DNA of 64,000 nucleotides, from contig JADJGA010000011.1 in assembly GCA_016708265.1 (NCBI GenBank), positions 62,001 through 126,000 of the forward strand, in the 5' to 3' direction. Shown one piece after another: positions 7,170-17,048 of this stretch. Every line of letters begins with the position of its first letter. Position 1 is the first letter of the stretch. A model generated the notes under the pieces. The model ran no database searches, had not been told where the DNA came from, and was given only the letters and a program-made list of their open reading frames with translations. The position numbers and the translations under genes are program-made. This DNA is from Saprospiraceae bacterium. Lineage in GTDB: Bacteria > Bacteroidota > Bacteroidia > Chitinophagales > Saprospiraceae.

Positions 7170-7706
7170 AACAAATCCCTGTAAAATCATATCTGAATTT
7201 CATTATAACTGATAACTGGGTGAGGATTCAGGGTGTTTATCCTCATTTACCATGCCCTTTTCCTTTAAATGACTTTAAACTTTAGAAAAGTTTGAACTTT
7301 TCTAAAGCTCGATAAATCTTTTATTTAAAGGAGAAGTGAAGTACTTTCCCGATTAAAAACATCAGAATTTCTTTTATTCTCCGAAATAACAACTAAAAAA
7401 AAGTCCCTCTCCTTTTTGGGAAAATGGTGTTTAGTGGACTTTATTTATAAAAAGTAGTACCTGTGCCGCTGAAACGGCAGGATTTATTTTAAGAATTCAG
7501 AGGGTCAAACCACCAAATTTCATCACACTTGCAAAACCTGCCGAAAAAGTATTTCAAACAGCAGATTGAAAAACTCTTAGTCTCATGGTTATTATTTTGT
7601 AGATTCCTTACTTTTAACTAATTCAGAACAAAAAAGTTAAGGGCTTGTTATAATTTAAGGATAAATTGTTTTCATCTTATGATTATTCAGATATAAAATA
7701 CTGCAA
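7170..7706. other. Intergenic gap with hairpins
   Basis: No gene is supported. A perfect 13-bp inverted repeat, CTTTAGAAAAGTT / AACTTTTCTAAAG, with a 2-base loop lies at 7280-7307. It has no T run, so it is not a canonical terminator. A smaller hairpin, TGCCG-CTGAAA-CGGCA, occurs at 7464-7479. Confidence 0.55.
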
Positions 7707-9248
7707 ATGATGCAAAATCAAAAATCTGGCAAAGCGCCAGATACACAGACCATAGAACAAAAGTTCAGGCAAATGATCGATGAGTTTAACCTAAGCATGA
7801 ACCGTGCTTTTCATACTAAAGATGAAATAGACCGGTTCTGCAGCATCAGGGGAATTCCTCAGGCAGTATTGGAAGAAGTCATGTCGGGCAATCCCATGGC
7901 TCTCTGTATCCCCTTAGAATATGGAGGATTGGGTGGAAATGTCAAAGAGAATATTGCGTTCCTGTCAGCCGTTTCGTATGAATCTCTTTCTCTTTCTTTA
8001 ACCCTCGGGATCAATAACGGACTGTTCATACAGCCAGTTGCCAAATATGGTCAGGATTCAGTAAAAGCTAAAGTCTTCAGCCGGTTCATGAACAACAGTT
8101 CCATGGGTGGTTTAATGATCACCGAACCCGATTTTGGCAGTGATGCACTTAGTATGCAAACTTCTTTCACGGAAAAAGACGGAATATTTCATCTCAGTGG
8201 CAAGAAACACTGGGCAGGCCTTACAGGCATGGCTGAGCTGTGGCTGCTTACTGCCCGTAAGAAGGCTGATTCCGGAGGACTTATGCGGGATATTGACATG
8301 TTTATATGTGATTCAGCCGCACCAGGACAAAAAATAGTTGTAGAAGAGTATTTTGAGAATCTTGGACTTTATCAGATCCCCTACGGCAGAAATCAGATAG
8401 ATGTTTATATACCGGAAGAACAAAGACTTGTGCCACATACTTCAGGTATACAGATGCTTCTCGATCTGCTGCACAGAAGCCGGTTTCAGTTTCCGGGAAT
8501 GGGTCTTGGCTTTCTAAGAAGAATGCTTGACGAAGCTATAAGTCATACAAAATCACGTCTGGTTGGCAACAGGAAACTTTTTGAATATGACCAGGTACAG
8601 AATCGTCTTGTACAGCTACAGTCAAATTTTACTATCTGTTCGGCTTTCTGCCTGAAATCGGGTGAGCTTGCCGGTATGGAAAATAATTTATCACAACTCG
8701 GGCTTGAAGCTAACATCATCAAAAGCGTAACTTCCGATATGATGCAGGAATCGGCACAGTCACTGCTGCAATTGGTTGGTGCCAAAGGTTATAAACTTAA
8801 TCATATAGCAGGTCGTTCTGTTGTTGACAGCCGACCTTTCCAGATTTTCGAAGGATCAAATGACATTCTATATCATCAGATAGCTGAAGCATTCCTTAAG
8901 CTTATGAAAACAGCAAAAGAAAAAAACCTTCTTCAGTTTCTGATGGGTTTCTCTGCACGTGCTTCAGACAGATTACAGAAACTGATCAACTTTGAACCTG
9001 ATTTTCAACTCACACAGAGAAAACTTGTTCAATTCGGACAGGTGGTAAGCCGGATTTTTTCAATGGATATGGTATTAAATCTTGAAGAAAAAGGGTTTCG
9101 TAAAGACCTTATAGACAACACACTGATAACATTAAAACTTCAAATATCCGAACTTCTTAACACATTTGAATTTGAGAACAACACAAGTGTAGTCCATGAG
9201 TATTCTGAAAACAGTACATGGTATGATTTTACGGATCAAAGACTGTAA
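7707..9248 (+). CDS. Acyl-CoA dehydrogenase family protein
   Basis: The enzyme would oxidise an acyl-CoA to the 2-enoyl-CoA with FAD, passing electrons to ETF. The 513 residues include the N-terminal helical domain, with PLEYGGLGG near 70. The middle beta domain carries the FAD-contact motif MITEPDFGSDALSMQT. The C-terminal helical domain has FQIFEGSNDILYHQIAE, whose Glu is the usual catalytic base position. It is about 120 residues longer than short-chain enzymes, with an extra C-terminal region after residue 410. The substrate is unknown. No other beta-oxidation or ETF genes are adjacent, so a biosynthetic or specialised role is also possible. Confidence 0.82.
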   Translation: MMQNQKSGKAPDTQTIEQKFRQMIDEFNLSMNRAFHTKDEIDRFCSIRGIPQAVLEEVMSGNPMALCIPLEYGGLGGNVKENIAFLSAVSYESLSLSLTLGINNGLFIQPVAKYGQDSVKAKVFSRFMNNSSMGGLMITEPDFGSDALSMQTSFTEKDGIFHLSGKKHWAGLTGMAELWLLTARKKADSGGLMRDIDMFICDSAAPGQKIVVEEYFENLGLYQIPYGRNQIDVYIPEEQRLVPHTSGIQMLLDLLHRSRFQFPGMGLGFLRRMLDEAISHTKSRLVGNRKLFEYDQVQNRLVQLQSNFTICSAFCLKSGELAGMENNLSQLGLEANIIKSVTSDMMQESAQSLLQLVGAKGYKLNHIAGRSVVDSRPFQIFEGSNDILYHQIAEAFLKLMKTAKEKNLLQFLMGFSARASDRLQKLINFEPDFQLTQRKLVQFGQVVSRIFSMDMVLNLEEKGFRKDLIDNTLITLKLQISELLNTFEFENNTSVVHEYSENSTWYDFTDQRL

Positions 9249-9590
9249 TAAAACATAATACAAATACCACTACAACAAAACAAATCACGATTTCAGCAAA
9301 TCAACCGGTGAAATAATCCTCAACAAGGGAACTTTTTTTTAAAACATTTTGTTGAGTATTATACCTATAGGAATTAAATTCATTAAATTTTACAATTACT
9401 GAAACCCGGGTAATTTACCTTACTCATTTATCAGGTTCTATAAAGCAGATATCAGCTTTATTTGGTTAGTTTTCAAATTACTGCACATTTGTTGTCTGGT
9501 TCTTATTTTTCCACAAATTAACTGTATCAACTCATCAGTTAATCTTTTTTATCAATTACATCATCCTTTTTTAACATAAAAAAAATAATT
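9249..9590. other. Intergenic gap
   Basis: The gap contains an inverted repeat CTCAACAA...TTGTTGAG (9319-9356), 70 bases after the dehydrogenase stop, which may act as a weak terminator. Otherwise it is AT-rich sequence with no gene. Confidence 0.5.
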
Positions 9591-10253
9591 ATGGAACAAC
9601 ACACAGTACACAATCTTATAATTCTCGACGAAAGTGGTTCGATGGAGTCAATAAAAAAATCAATCATTTCCGGATTTAATGAAACAGTGCAGACCATCAA
9701 GGGAATCGAGAAACAATTCCCCGATCAGCTGCATACCATTTCGATGGTCAGCTTCAATGGCCTTGGACAAAAAGTCCTGCATTTTACTGAACCTGTCAGC
9801 AAACTAGAAGCTATCGATGACTCCAGCTATAAACCGGATTCAATGACTCCTCTATACGATGCAATAGGCTTTTCAGTCACCAAACTTAAACTTTTTCTGG
9901 AAAATAAGACAGGATATAACGTACTTGTCACGATTATGACCGACGGGGAAGAAAATGCCTCAAGGGAATATTCGGGGCAGTCTATTAAAAAAATGATAGA
10001 CGATCTCAAGCAGAATAACTGGACTTTTACATACATAGGCACAGATCACGATGTGGAAAAATTTGCCAATTCAATTTCTATCACAAATACAATGGTATGG
10101 CAGAAAACCGCAAAAGGAACTTCTGATATGTTCATCAAAGAAAATGAAGCCAGGAAAATGTATTCAATGAAAATCCGGAATAAACAATCCGTATCGGATG
10201 ATTATTTCGATTCAAAACAGCAAAAATCAGATCCTTCAGATAAAAACACATAA
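9591..10253 (+). CDS. Cytoplasmic VWA-domain protein (TerY-like)
   Basis: The 220-residue protein is almost entirely one von Willebrand factor A domain. The MIDAS metal site is visible: DESGSM at residues 14-19, the Thr in MTPLYDAIG, and the Asp in MTDGEENAS. No signal peptide or membrane helix is present, so it is cytoplasmic. It resembles stand-alone VWA proteins such as TerY, which act in phosphorylation or stress modules. The usual partners (kinase, phosphatase, tellurite genes) are not next to it. The last 35 residues are polar and variable. Confidence 0.8.
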   Translation: MEQHTVHNLIILDESGSMESIKKSIISGFNETVQTIKGIEKQFPDQLHTISMVSFNGLGQKVLHFTEPVSKLEAIDDSSYKPDSMTPLYDAIGFSVTKLKLFLENKTGYNVLVTIMTDGEENASREYSGQSIKKMIDDLKQNNWTFTYIGTDHDVEKFANSISITNTMVWQKTAKGTSDMFIKENEARKMYSMKIRNKQSVSDDYFDSKQQKSDPSDKNT

Positions 10254-10289
10254 AGAAGTTCTCTAAAATTGAAGTGAAGGACAGTGCGA

Positions 10290-10446
10290 TCCCGACATTT
10301 ATCGTCGGGAGTTTGAGCACGATAAAGCAGGAAATTTTACCGAAGCCTTGTAGGTAAAATTTTCGTAATTGAAAACGCTATAACTTTTCTTTTGTAAAGA
10401 TAATAAGGTTTGCGCGTTTAATTTCGCACGTCCCGCCTTGGCGGGA
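10290..10446. repeat. Three REP-like palindromes
   Basis: TCCCGAC...GTCGGGA (10290-10310), AAATTTTACC...GGTAAAATTT (10332-10362) and TCCCGCC-TT-GGCGGGA (10431-10446) follow the VWA gene. The GC-rich ones resemble REP-type palindromes. Confidence 0.6.
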
Positions 10447-10626
10447 TTGTTACTTTTTGACGACTCAAAAAGTAAATAAATTTAAACATACTATTTGATG
10501 TTATTAAGGAGAAAATGAGGTCAAAAAAATATCAATCTGTAAGCAAAATACCTACTTATATATCAATGAGATAAATGTTTTTAAATAAATATTTTTTTAA
10601 TAACTTCAAAGTCTTCTTCCGGAGTG

Positions 10627-10655
10627 AGCCGGAATTAATTTTCCGGCTTTTTCCT
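10627..10655 (+). terminator. Orphan intrinsic terminator
   Basis: AGCCGGAA pairs with TTCCGGCT around a six-base loop, followed by TTTTCCTTTT. The nearest upstream gene stops 374 bases earlier, so the transcript it ends is not obvious. Confidence 0.65.
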
Positions 10656-10663
10656 TTTCCTTA

Positions 10664-10745
10664 GATGGCTAAAATCGTCGAGGTTTGTAACCACCTTAGA
10701 TGATTGAAGTTTGTAACTTCGATCAAATATCCACTTAGAAGGTTG
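10664..10745. repeat. Degenerate repeats with palindromic cores
   Basis: Related units appear in tandem around GAGGTTTGTAACCACC and GAAGTTTGTAACTTC. Each has a palindromic core with a TGT or TTTGTAA centre, separated by CTTAGATG/CTTAGAAGG-type spacers. These look like remains of a repeat family. Confidence 0.5.
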
Positions 10746-10883
10746 AAGTAATGCTTTCATGAGTTTGCAATTTAGACATGCAACTCAGATGTTCAGGGAA
10801 AAATATAAAACTTTCATGTCATTACCATATAAATTCCGTTAAAACCCGTAATTTGCATTAATTTTCAAACAAAAAATATATAT

Positions 10884-12323
10884 ATGAATCTTACAGAAAT
10901 TCTGCTTATCACCATTCTGTTCCTTTCCATCATAAACATTGTGATCTCCTTTCTTAACAGGTCAGGAAACAATAATGAAGACATCAAAACCGAAATGATA
11001 CGGTTGAATTCCGATATTTCAAAGATAGATCCTCTTATCAGAACTGAATTTTCAGGCACCCGTGAGGAAAACCAGAAAAATTCAAAGGATGCCAGACAGG
11101 AACTCGGTGAAACACTAAATACTTTTTCCATTCAGTTTACAACAAACCTTAAGGATAACCGGACTGAACTGAATAATTCACTAAGGTCTTTTGAAGAGAA
11201 GTTTTCCCTCAACATAAGGGATTTTAACGATCTGCAGCGCAATAAATTCAATGATCTCTTCACCCGGCAGGAACAGATAAAACTAGATACCGAAACAAAA
11301 CTCGATAAAATACGTGAAACCCTCGAAACCAGGATTACATCACTTCAGGATGAAAATATGAAAAAACTTGAAGAAATGCGTAATACTGTCGACGAAAAAC
11401 TACAGTCAACCCTGGAAAAACGCTTTAATGATTCTTTCACAATGATAAGTGAAAGACTGGAGCTTGTTCACAAAGGACTGGGAGAAATGCAAACCCTGGC
11501 TAACAGCGTAGGGGATATCAAAAAAGTCATGACAAATGTCAAATCACGGGGAATACTTGGAGAATATCAGCTTGCCAATATCATTGAAGATCTGCTCACA
11601 TCAGAACAATATGAGAAAAATGTGAAAACAAAACACAACAGCGGGTCAATAGTAGAATTTGCCATAAAACTTCCCAATAATAACAGTATGGAAAAAACGC
11701 TGTGGCTTCCAATAGATTCAAAATTTCCAAAAGAAGACTATGAAGCACTTGTCGATGCCTATGATGATGGTGATGCTGAAAAAATTGATATCCTGAGAAA
11801 ATCCTTCAGAAATTCAATTATTAAAAATGCAAAAGATATAAAGGAAAAATACATCGATCCTCCAAATACTACAGAATATGGCATTATGTTCCTTCCGTTT
11901 GAAAGCCTGTATGCCGAAGTTCTGAGAACTCCCGGACTGTTTGAACATATTCAGAAGGAATATAAAATAAGCATTACAGGACCAACGACATTGAGTGCTC
12001 TTTTGAATAGTCTTCAGATGGGTTTCCGCACACTCGCTATCGAAAAAAGGACCAGCGAAGTTTGGGATCTTCTCAGTGTGATTAAGACCGAGTTTGGGAA
12101 ATTCGGAAATGTACTGGACAAAACCAAAAAGAAACTTCAGGAAGCAACAAATACAATAGACCAGGCAGGAATGAGGAGCAGAGCAATTGAAAGAAAACTG
12201 AAGACCGTCCAGGAATTACCGTATTCAGAAAGCCAAAAACAGATTGAAGCACAGATTAATCAATACAGCATTGATATAGAAGACAATCTTGAGGATTTAT
12301 TGATAACTGAAGACAATGACTAA
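10884..12323 (+). CDS. rmuC: RmuC-family DNA recombination protein
   Basis: The 479-residue protein has an N-terminal membrane helix (ILLITILFLSIINIVISFL), then a long coiled coil of about 180 residues. The nuclease-like RmuC core follows, with VKSRGILGEYQLANIIEDLL, then VEFAIKLP and LWLPIDSKFP. It continues with GIMFLPFESLYAEVLR and TGPTTLSALLNSLQMGF. E. coli RmuC limits inversions at short inverted repeats and is predicted to be a nuclease. Length and motif order fit the family well. It is a single-gene unit. Confidence 0.93.
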   Translation: MNLTEILLITILFLSIINIVISFLNRSGNNNEDIKTEMIRLNSDISKIDPLIRTEFSGTREENQKNSKDARQELGETLNTFSIQFTTNLKDNRTELNNSLRSFEEKFSLNIRDFNDLQRNKFNDLFTRQEQIKLDTETKLDKIRETLETRITSLQDENMKKLEEMRNTVDEKLQSTLEKRFNDSFTMISERLELVHKGLGEMQTLANSVGDIKKVMTNVKSRGILGEYQLANIIEDLLTSEQYEKNVKTKHNSGSIVEFAIKLPNNNSMEKTLWLPIDSKFPKEDYEALVDAYDDGDAEKIDILRKSFRNSIIKNAKDIKEKYIDPPNTTEYGIMFLPFESLYAEVLRTPGLFEHIQKEYKISITGPTTLSALLNSLQMGFRTLAIEKRTSEVWDLLSVIKTEFGKFGNVLDKTKKKLQEATNTIDQAGMRSRAIERKLKTVQELPYSESQKQIEAQINQYSIDIEDNLEDLLITEDND

Positions 12324-12629
12324 TAAGGGAATTTTGTTTAAAAAGTACCAAAGGAATATGACTGATGATTTTTGCATCGTAAATTAAATATCAATTAAAA
12401 TACCTTAAATCTCAGTAAAATCCCTTTTTCCAATCTTATATAAATCACAAATCCTGTCATCCTTTAATCCTTATACGGACAAAAATAATAAAATTTTTTA
12501 TTTTTACTTAGTCTTAATTAAAACAAATATGAACTTTTCTATGTTGTTTTTATTATTAAATTTCATTCTGATATGACAAATAACCATAGTGAAATACTGC
12601 AATTTTTTTAAACTCATAATCTTATAATC
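12324..12629. other. Intergenic gap
   Basis: AT-rich sequence without a supported gene or clear hairpin. It should carry the promoter of the following lipoprotein gene. Confidence 0.4.
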
Positions 12630-13235
12630 ATGAAAAAATTAATTTTCCTTTCAGCACTCATATCTGCTGTTGTAATTTTCAATTCCTGTACCAAGGAAGA
12701 ACTGGACAAACCTGTTGCAACTGCTACACCCTCATCTCAAACCATTAAGTCAGGAAAAAAAACGAATATTGCCCTTACTGCCAATCTTTCAGGCACAACA
12801 TTTTCATGGACCGTCAAACAGGCTGGGGTTTCAGGAGCAACTGACGGAAATGGTCCTGTTATAGCTCAGGCTCTGACTCTTACGGGTAATTCTCTTGGTA
12901 TTGCCACATATACTGTTACGCCTGTTTCGGGGGGTGTAACCGGTGATAATATTACAGTAGTAGTAACTGTTGAATCCGGACAAAAAATCACATATGTTGC
13001 TGATATAAAACCCATTATGATAAACAATTGTGGATCTTGTCATCTGGCAGGCGGAAGCCACCCCAAAAAATTCGATAATTATACTACAACAAAGAACAAT
13101 ATCAATGAAATACTTAAAAGAGTGCAGCAGTCTCCGGGTTCAGACGAATTCATGCCGCAGGGAGGATCAAAACTCAGCACAACTAACATTGAACTTTTGA
13201 AAAAGTGGCAGGCTGACGGACTTCCCGAACTCTAA
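12630..13235 (+). CDS. Lipoprotein with Ig-like and c-type cytochrome motif
   Basis: The 201-residue protein has a lipoprotein signal (MKKLIFLSALISAVVIFNSC, Cys20). Residues 30-115 look like an Ig-like (PKD/BACON-type) beta domain. The C-terminal part has a heme attachment motif CGSCH followed by a possible distal ligand Met in EFMPQGG. This matches the planctomycete/Bacteroidota cytochrome-type cap domains attached to surface proteins, and it starts as IKPIMINNCGSCH. It is probably an outer-membrane or periplasmic heme lipoprotein. The electron partner is unknown, and no other cytochrome gene is adjacent. Confidence 0.75.
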   Translation: MKKLIFLSALISAVVIFNSCTKEELDKPVATATPSSQTIKSGKKTNIALTANLSGTTFSWTVKQAGVSGATDGNGPVIAQALTLTGNSLGIATYTVTPVSGGVTGDNITVVVTVESGQKITYVADIKPIMINNCGSCHLAGGSHPKKFDNYTTTKNNINEILKRVQQSPGSDEFMPQGGSKLSTTNIELLKKWQADGLPEL

Positions 13236-13299
13236 AAGACCCAAACCTGAATTGTGTTATAATTTCCCTTAACACACATCAAAATCATAAATCATTATA

Positions 13300-13350
13300 A
13301 ATTAGTGTATTCCTTTTTTGCAGCTAAAGCAAAAATAGGATACACTAATT
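13300..13350. terminator. Bidirectional terminator
   Basis: AATTAGTGTATTCCT and AGGATACACTAATT form a long stem between convergent genes. T runs lie on both flanks. Confidence 0.75.
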
Positions 13351-13357
13351 TTTTCTA

Positions 13358-14608
13358 TTACATCCCAATAGCCTTGACATACGCATCATTGACATGACAG
13401 TTTTTAAATTTCATATTTTCAATCAGCTCAAGCATTGCTTTCCTTACAATCATCTGATCGGGTCTGTGTGATCTTATCTCGCTGAAAGTATTTCTGGGTC
13501 TCTCTGCATATTCCACTATTTTATCCCAGTTTTCAGGCTCCTTAATGCTCACCATGCAACTTGGGTTTTTCATTTTTTTATATGGCCAGTAGTGATAGCC
13601 AATATTGTTTTTTATCATCAGCCTGGTCCATGCAGATATCCACTGATCGGTATTTTCCCCTGTTTCACCCATATATAAAGGAAGATTGACAGAATCCCTG
13701 AAGTCGACAAAATCCTGAATGTTCTGCTGCAAAGTATCACACCAGTAACGATGGCACGTATACATTATCTTATCATCGAATTTCGAATCTGAGAAAACCG
13801 TGAAATTACTGTTCCATTGTGCACCTCCCAACAATATTATATGATTTTTATCAGCATTTCTGATCGATTTAACTGCACGCATATAAAGAGGTTCCAGAGC
13901 GGGATTTAATACATTATATTCTTTTTCAAAATACGTGGCTATTGGCTCATTAAGAAGGTCATAACCTATTATCATTTCTTCATTACTGTAGCGCTCTCCA
14001 ATTTTTGTCCAGATATCAACAAAAAGCTTCTGGCTTTTTTCACTTACCATCAGCCACGGATATCCATAACTGTCGTCGATATTGTCTCCTGTCTGGCCTC
14101 CGGGAGCATCATGCATATCAAGAATAACATATAGATTAGATTTTCTGCACCAGCTCAGCAATCTGTCCATCCGTTCAAACCCGTCCTGAATGCCTGTAAG
14201 TCCCATATAATCTTCATCAGTGAAAAGTTTATAATGAAAAGGAACACGAATACTGTTTATTCCAGTCTCTTTTATAAACCTAATATCCTCTTCTGTTATA
14301 TAGTGATCCTTGTATAATTTCCAGAATTCATCAGTGAAATCAGGCCCGACCAATTCCCTGAAAGCCTGATCTATTAACCTGGCCGAACTGGTATTTTTAA
14401 AAAGAAACATATATCCCTCCGGATTTAACCAGTTTCCGAGATTAATTCCCTGGATTAAAAACTTATTGCCGGAAGGATCATAAAGATCATGTCCCTTTAT
14501 TGAAAAGTATGCTTTACTGCTTTCCTGACCATATATTGAATTATTTGAAAGGAAAAACAATACCGAAAAAACCGCAATAATACCGTTTGACAAAGTTTTT
14601 CTACACAT
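13358..14608 (-). CDS. Secreted glycoside hydrolase family 5
   Basis: The 416-residue protein has a signal peptide (residues 1-28, cleavage after SIYG or nearby). A TIM barrel follows with GINLGNWLNPEG, then NSIRVPFHYK. The acid/base Glu221 is in DLLNEP, and His286 is in CHRYW. The nucleophile Glu315 is in YMGETGE. These are the GH5 landmarks, so it should cleave a beta-1,4-glucan, mannan or related glycan outside the cytoplasm. The subfamily is not clear. It stands alone with no SusCD pair nearby. Confidence 0.87.
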   Translation of the reverse strand: MCRKTLSNGIIAVFSVLFFLSNNSIYGQESSKAYFSIKGHDLYDPSGNKFLIQGINLGNWLNPEGYMFLFKNTSSARLIDQAFRELVGPDFTDEFWKLYKDHYITEEDIRFIKETGINSIRVPFHYKLFTDEDYMGLTGIQDGFERMDRLLSWCRKSNLYVILDMHDAPGGQTGDNIDDSYGYPWLMVSEKSQKLFVDIWTKIGERYSNEEMIIGYDLLNEPIATYFEKEYNVLNPALEPLYMRAVKSIRNADKNHIILLGGAQWNSNFTVFSDSKFDDKIMYTCHRYWCDTLQQNIQDFVDFRDSVNLPLYMGETGENTDQWISAWTRLMIKNNIGYHYWPYKKMKNPSCMVSIKEPENWDKIVEYAERPRNTFSEIRSHRPDQMIVRKAMLELIENMKFKNCHVNDAYVKAIGM

Positions 14609-14854
14609 TCTTTAAATTTTAATTATTTAATTTAATTCACAAATTTGCCAATATACCGGTAAATTATAAAGGAAATCATGGAAAAAATTTATCAATTTTC
14701 TAATCAATAATGATTCTTCATTTGTTTAATCTTTTGAAAAATATCATTTCTTCCGTTAATTGCCCTGTTTTATATAATTTTTACTCATATTTGCAACTTA
14801 TACAACTGGTATTCGTTTAACAAATTAGCATCGCAAAATTGATTACAGACATTA

Positions 14855-16984
14855 ATGTTTAATTTAAATAAGAATAACATCATGATAAAAGGATTAATAA
14901 TTGGTTTTATTGGTCTGGTTGCACTTTTAATCGGAAATAAAACCATCTCTTTTGAAAATCCGGAAAAGGAACAGGCTATAGTATATACGGTTAAAAACGC
15001 ACTTGATTATGTGCATTTTGCTCCACAGGTTGTAAATGATGAATTTTCAGCAAGATTTTTTGATGAGTATCTTAAAAATCTCGATGGCACTAAAAGATTT
15101 CTCACACAACAGGATATTGCCCAACTCGAAGTTTACCGTACTAAACTTGATGACCAGATCCTGAATAAAGAACTTATATTTTTCGATTTATCCGACAAAT
15201 TAACCGAAGAAGCGATAAATAAGGTGAGGTCTTTTTATAAAACATTGCTCGATAAACCCTATAGTTTCACTTCAAACGAAACGATTGAAATGGATCCTGA
15301 TAAAAGACCATGGGCTAAAGATGATCAGGAGCTTACAGATCTATGGCGAAAACTGTTTAAATATGAAATCCTGACCAGAGTCCACAGTGAACTTGAAAAC
15401 CAAAAAACCAGTACTAAAACCGATTCTGTAAATAAATCAATGGAGCAGATCGAAAAAGAAGCCAGGGAAAGGGTGTTGAAAATATATGATGATATGTTTG
15501 ACAGACTTAAAAAAGTGAACAGGGAAGACCGTTTCGAAAATTATATAAATACATTCTCAAATCTTTTTGATCCACATACTGAATATTTTTCTCCTAAAGA
15601 AAAAGAAGATTTTGATATAAAAATGCAGGGTAAACTGGAAGGTATCGGTGCAAGATTACAGACTGACAAGGAATTTACAAAAATTGTGGAGATCATTCCC
15701 GGAGGCCCGGCATGGAAACATAAAGAACTTAAGCCCAATGACCTAATCCTTAAAGTTGCACAGGGTGATTCAGACGAATATATCGATCTTACCGGGATGA
15801 GAATAGATGACGTTGTAACTTTTATTCGTGGCAAAAAAGGCACTAAAGTAAAACTGGAAGTTAAAAAACCTGATGGAAGCATAAAGATAATACAGCTCAC
15901 CAGAGATGAAGTAATAATTGATGAAACCAAAGCTAAATCTGTAATTGTTTCAGGTAAAGAAAACAATCAGGAAATAGGATTTATCAGATTGCCAAGTTTT
16001 TATTCTGAGTTTAAATCCGATGGCGGAAATAACTGTGCAGATGATATCAAAACTGAAATTGAAAAATTGAAGGCTAAAAACGTTAAAGGTATCATACTTG
16101 ACCTGCGATACAACGGAGGCGGATCTCTTCCCGATGTAATTAAGATAGCGGGTTACTTTATCGAAAAAGGCCCTGTGGTTCAGGTAAAGCAGACCAACGA
16201 AAAACCCTATGTTCACAATGATACAGACTCTGATATCCTGTATGACGGACCGCTGGTAATCCTTGTAAACGAAATGAGCGCATCCGCTTCTGAGATTCTG
16301 GCTGCAGCAGTACAGGATTACAACAGGGGAGTAATAATCGGAAGCAAAGCCACTTTCGGAAAAGGTACAGTACAGAGGTTTTTTGATCTTGACAATATGA
16401 TCTCTGGTTCCGGTGATATCAAACCTCTTGGAAATATTAAGATCACAACACAGAAATTTTACAGGATAAATGGTGGTTCAACCCAGTTGAAAGGAGTTGA
16501 ATCTGATATTGAATTACCTGATAGCTATATGTTTATGGAAGTCGGAGAAAGAGAATTTGAAAATGCTTTGCCCTGGGATAAGATTGAACCATTATCATAC
16601 AGGCAAAATGTCTGGAATATCTCCTCAAAGCAGGAAATCATCAACAGGAGCAAAATCCGCATGAGCTCTGACTCTCTTCTTATAAAAGTGAAAGAAAATG
16701 CAAAAAAACTAAAAGAATATTCTGATAAAACACTGGTTTCGCTTAATTTAAAGGCCTTTTCCGAAGATTCAAAAAAAAGAAAGGATCTTGACGAGTACTT
16801 TAAAAAATATATAGATAAGGAATTACCGTCAGTAATGGTTAAAAATCTGGAAACCGATCTTGCTGATATACAAATGGACTCTTCGAGGATAGCAAGAAAT
16901 GATGAATGGTTAAAAGGTATCAGGAAAGATTATCAGGTAAAGGAAGCTATTGATGTTATAAAAGACTTAAATGAATTGAAATAA
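14855..16984 (+). CDS. prc: Tail-specific protease, Prc/CtpA type (S41)
   Basis: The 709-residue periplasmic protease has an N-terminal membrane or signal segment (residues 11-28), preceded by a short tail. The N-terminal helical Tsp domain runs to about residue 235. The PDZ domain (about 255-340) has KLEGIGARLQ and GGPAW. The S41 catalytic core contains GGGSLPDVI, the EMSASASEIL serine (S477 by analogy with E. coli Prc) and Lys503 in FGKGTVQ. The C-terminal DUF3340-like region runs from about 550 on. It cleaves proteins from the C terminus. An in-frame ATG at 14882 is an alternative start. A strong terminator follows. Confidence 0.93.
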   Translation: MFNLNKNNIMIKGLIIGFIGLVALLIGNKTISFENPEKEQAIVYTVKNALDYVHFAPQVVNDEFSARFFDEYLKNLDGTKRFLTQQDIAQLEVYRTKLDDQILNKELIFFDLSDKLTEEAINKVRSFYKTLLDKPYSFTSNETIEMDPDKRPWAKDDQELTDLWRKLFKYEILTRVHSELENQKTSTKTDSVNKSMEQIEKEARERVLKIYDDMFDRLKKVNREDRFENYINTFSNLFDPHTEYFSPKEKEDFDIKMQGKLEGIGARLQTDKEFTKIVEIIPGGPAWKHKELKPNDLILKVAQGDSDEYIDLTGMRIDDVVTFIRGKKGTKVKLEVKKPDGSIKIIQLTRDEVIIDETKAKSVIVSGKENNQEIGFIRLPSFYSEFKSDGGNNCADDIKTEIEKLKAKNVKGIILDLRYNGGGSLPDVIKIAGYFIEKGPVVQVKQTNEKPYVHNDTDSDILYDGPLVILVNEMSASASEILAAAVQDYNRGVIIGSKATFGKGTVQRFFDLDNMISGSGDIKPLGNIKITTQKFYRINGGSTQLKGVESDIELPDSYMFMEVGEREFENALPWDKIEPLSYRQNVWNISSKQEIINRSKIRMSSDSLLIKVKENAKKLKEYSDKTLVSLNLKAFSEDSKKRKDLDEYFKKYIDKELPSVMVKNLETDLADIQMDSSRIARNDEWLKGIRKDYQVKEAIDVIKDLNELK

Positions 16985-17009
16985 ACTATGTTAAATATTA
17001 TGAGTTATA

Positions 17010-17041
17010 AAAAAAGCCTTGAAAATTTCAAGGCTTTTTTT
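17010..17041. terminator. Bidirectional terminator between prc and ferredoxin
   Basis: AAAAAGCCTTGAAA and TTTCAAGGCTTTTTT form a nearly perfect stem with T runs in both directions. Confidence 0.9.
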
Positions 17042-17048
17042 GTTTCTT

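Larger units (their letters stand above)
10254..10883. other. Repeat-bearing intergenic gap
   Basis: No gene is visible in 630 bases. It contains several palindromes, a well-formed orphan terminator (10627-10655), and a cluster of degenerate repeats just before rmuC. A small RNA ending at the terminator is possible but not shown. Confidence 0.55.
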
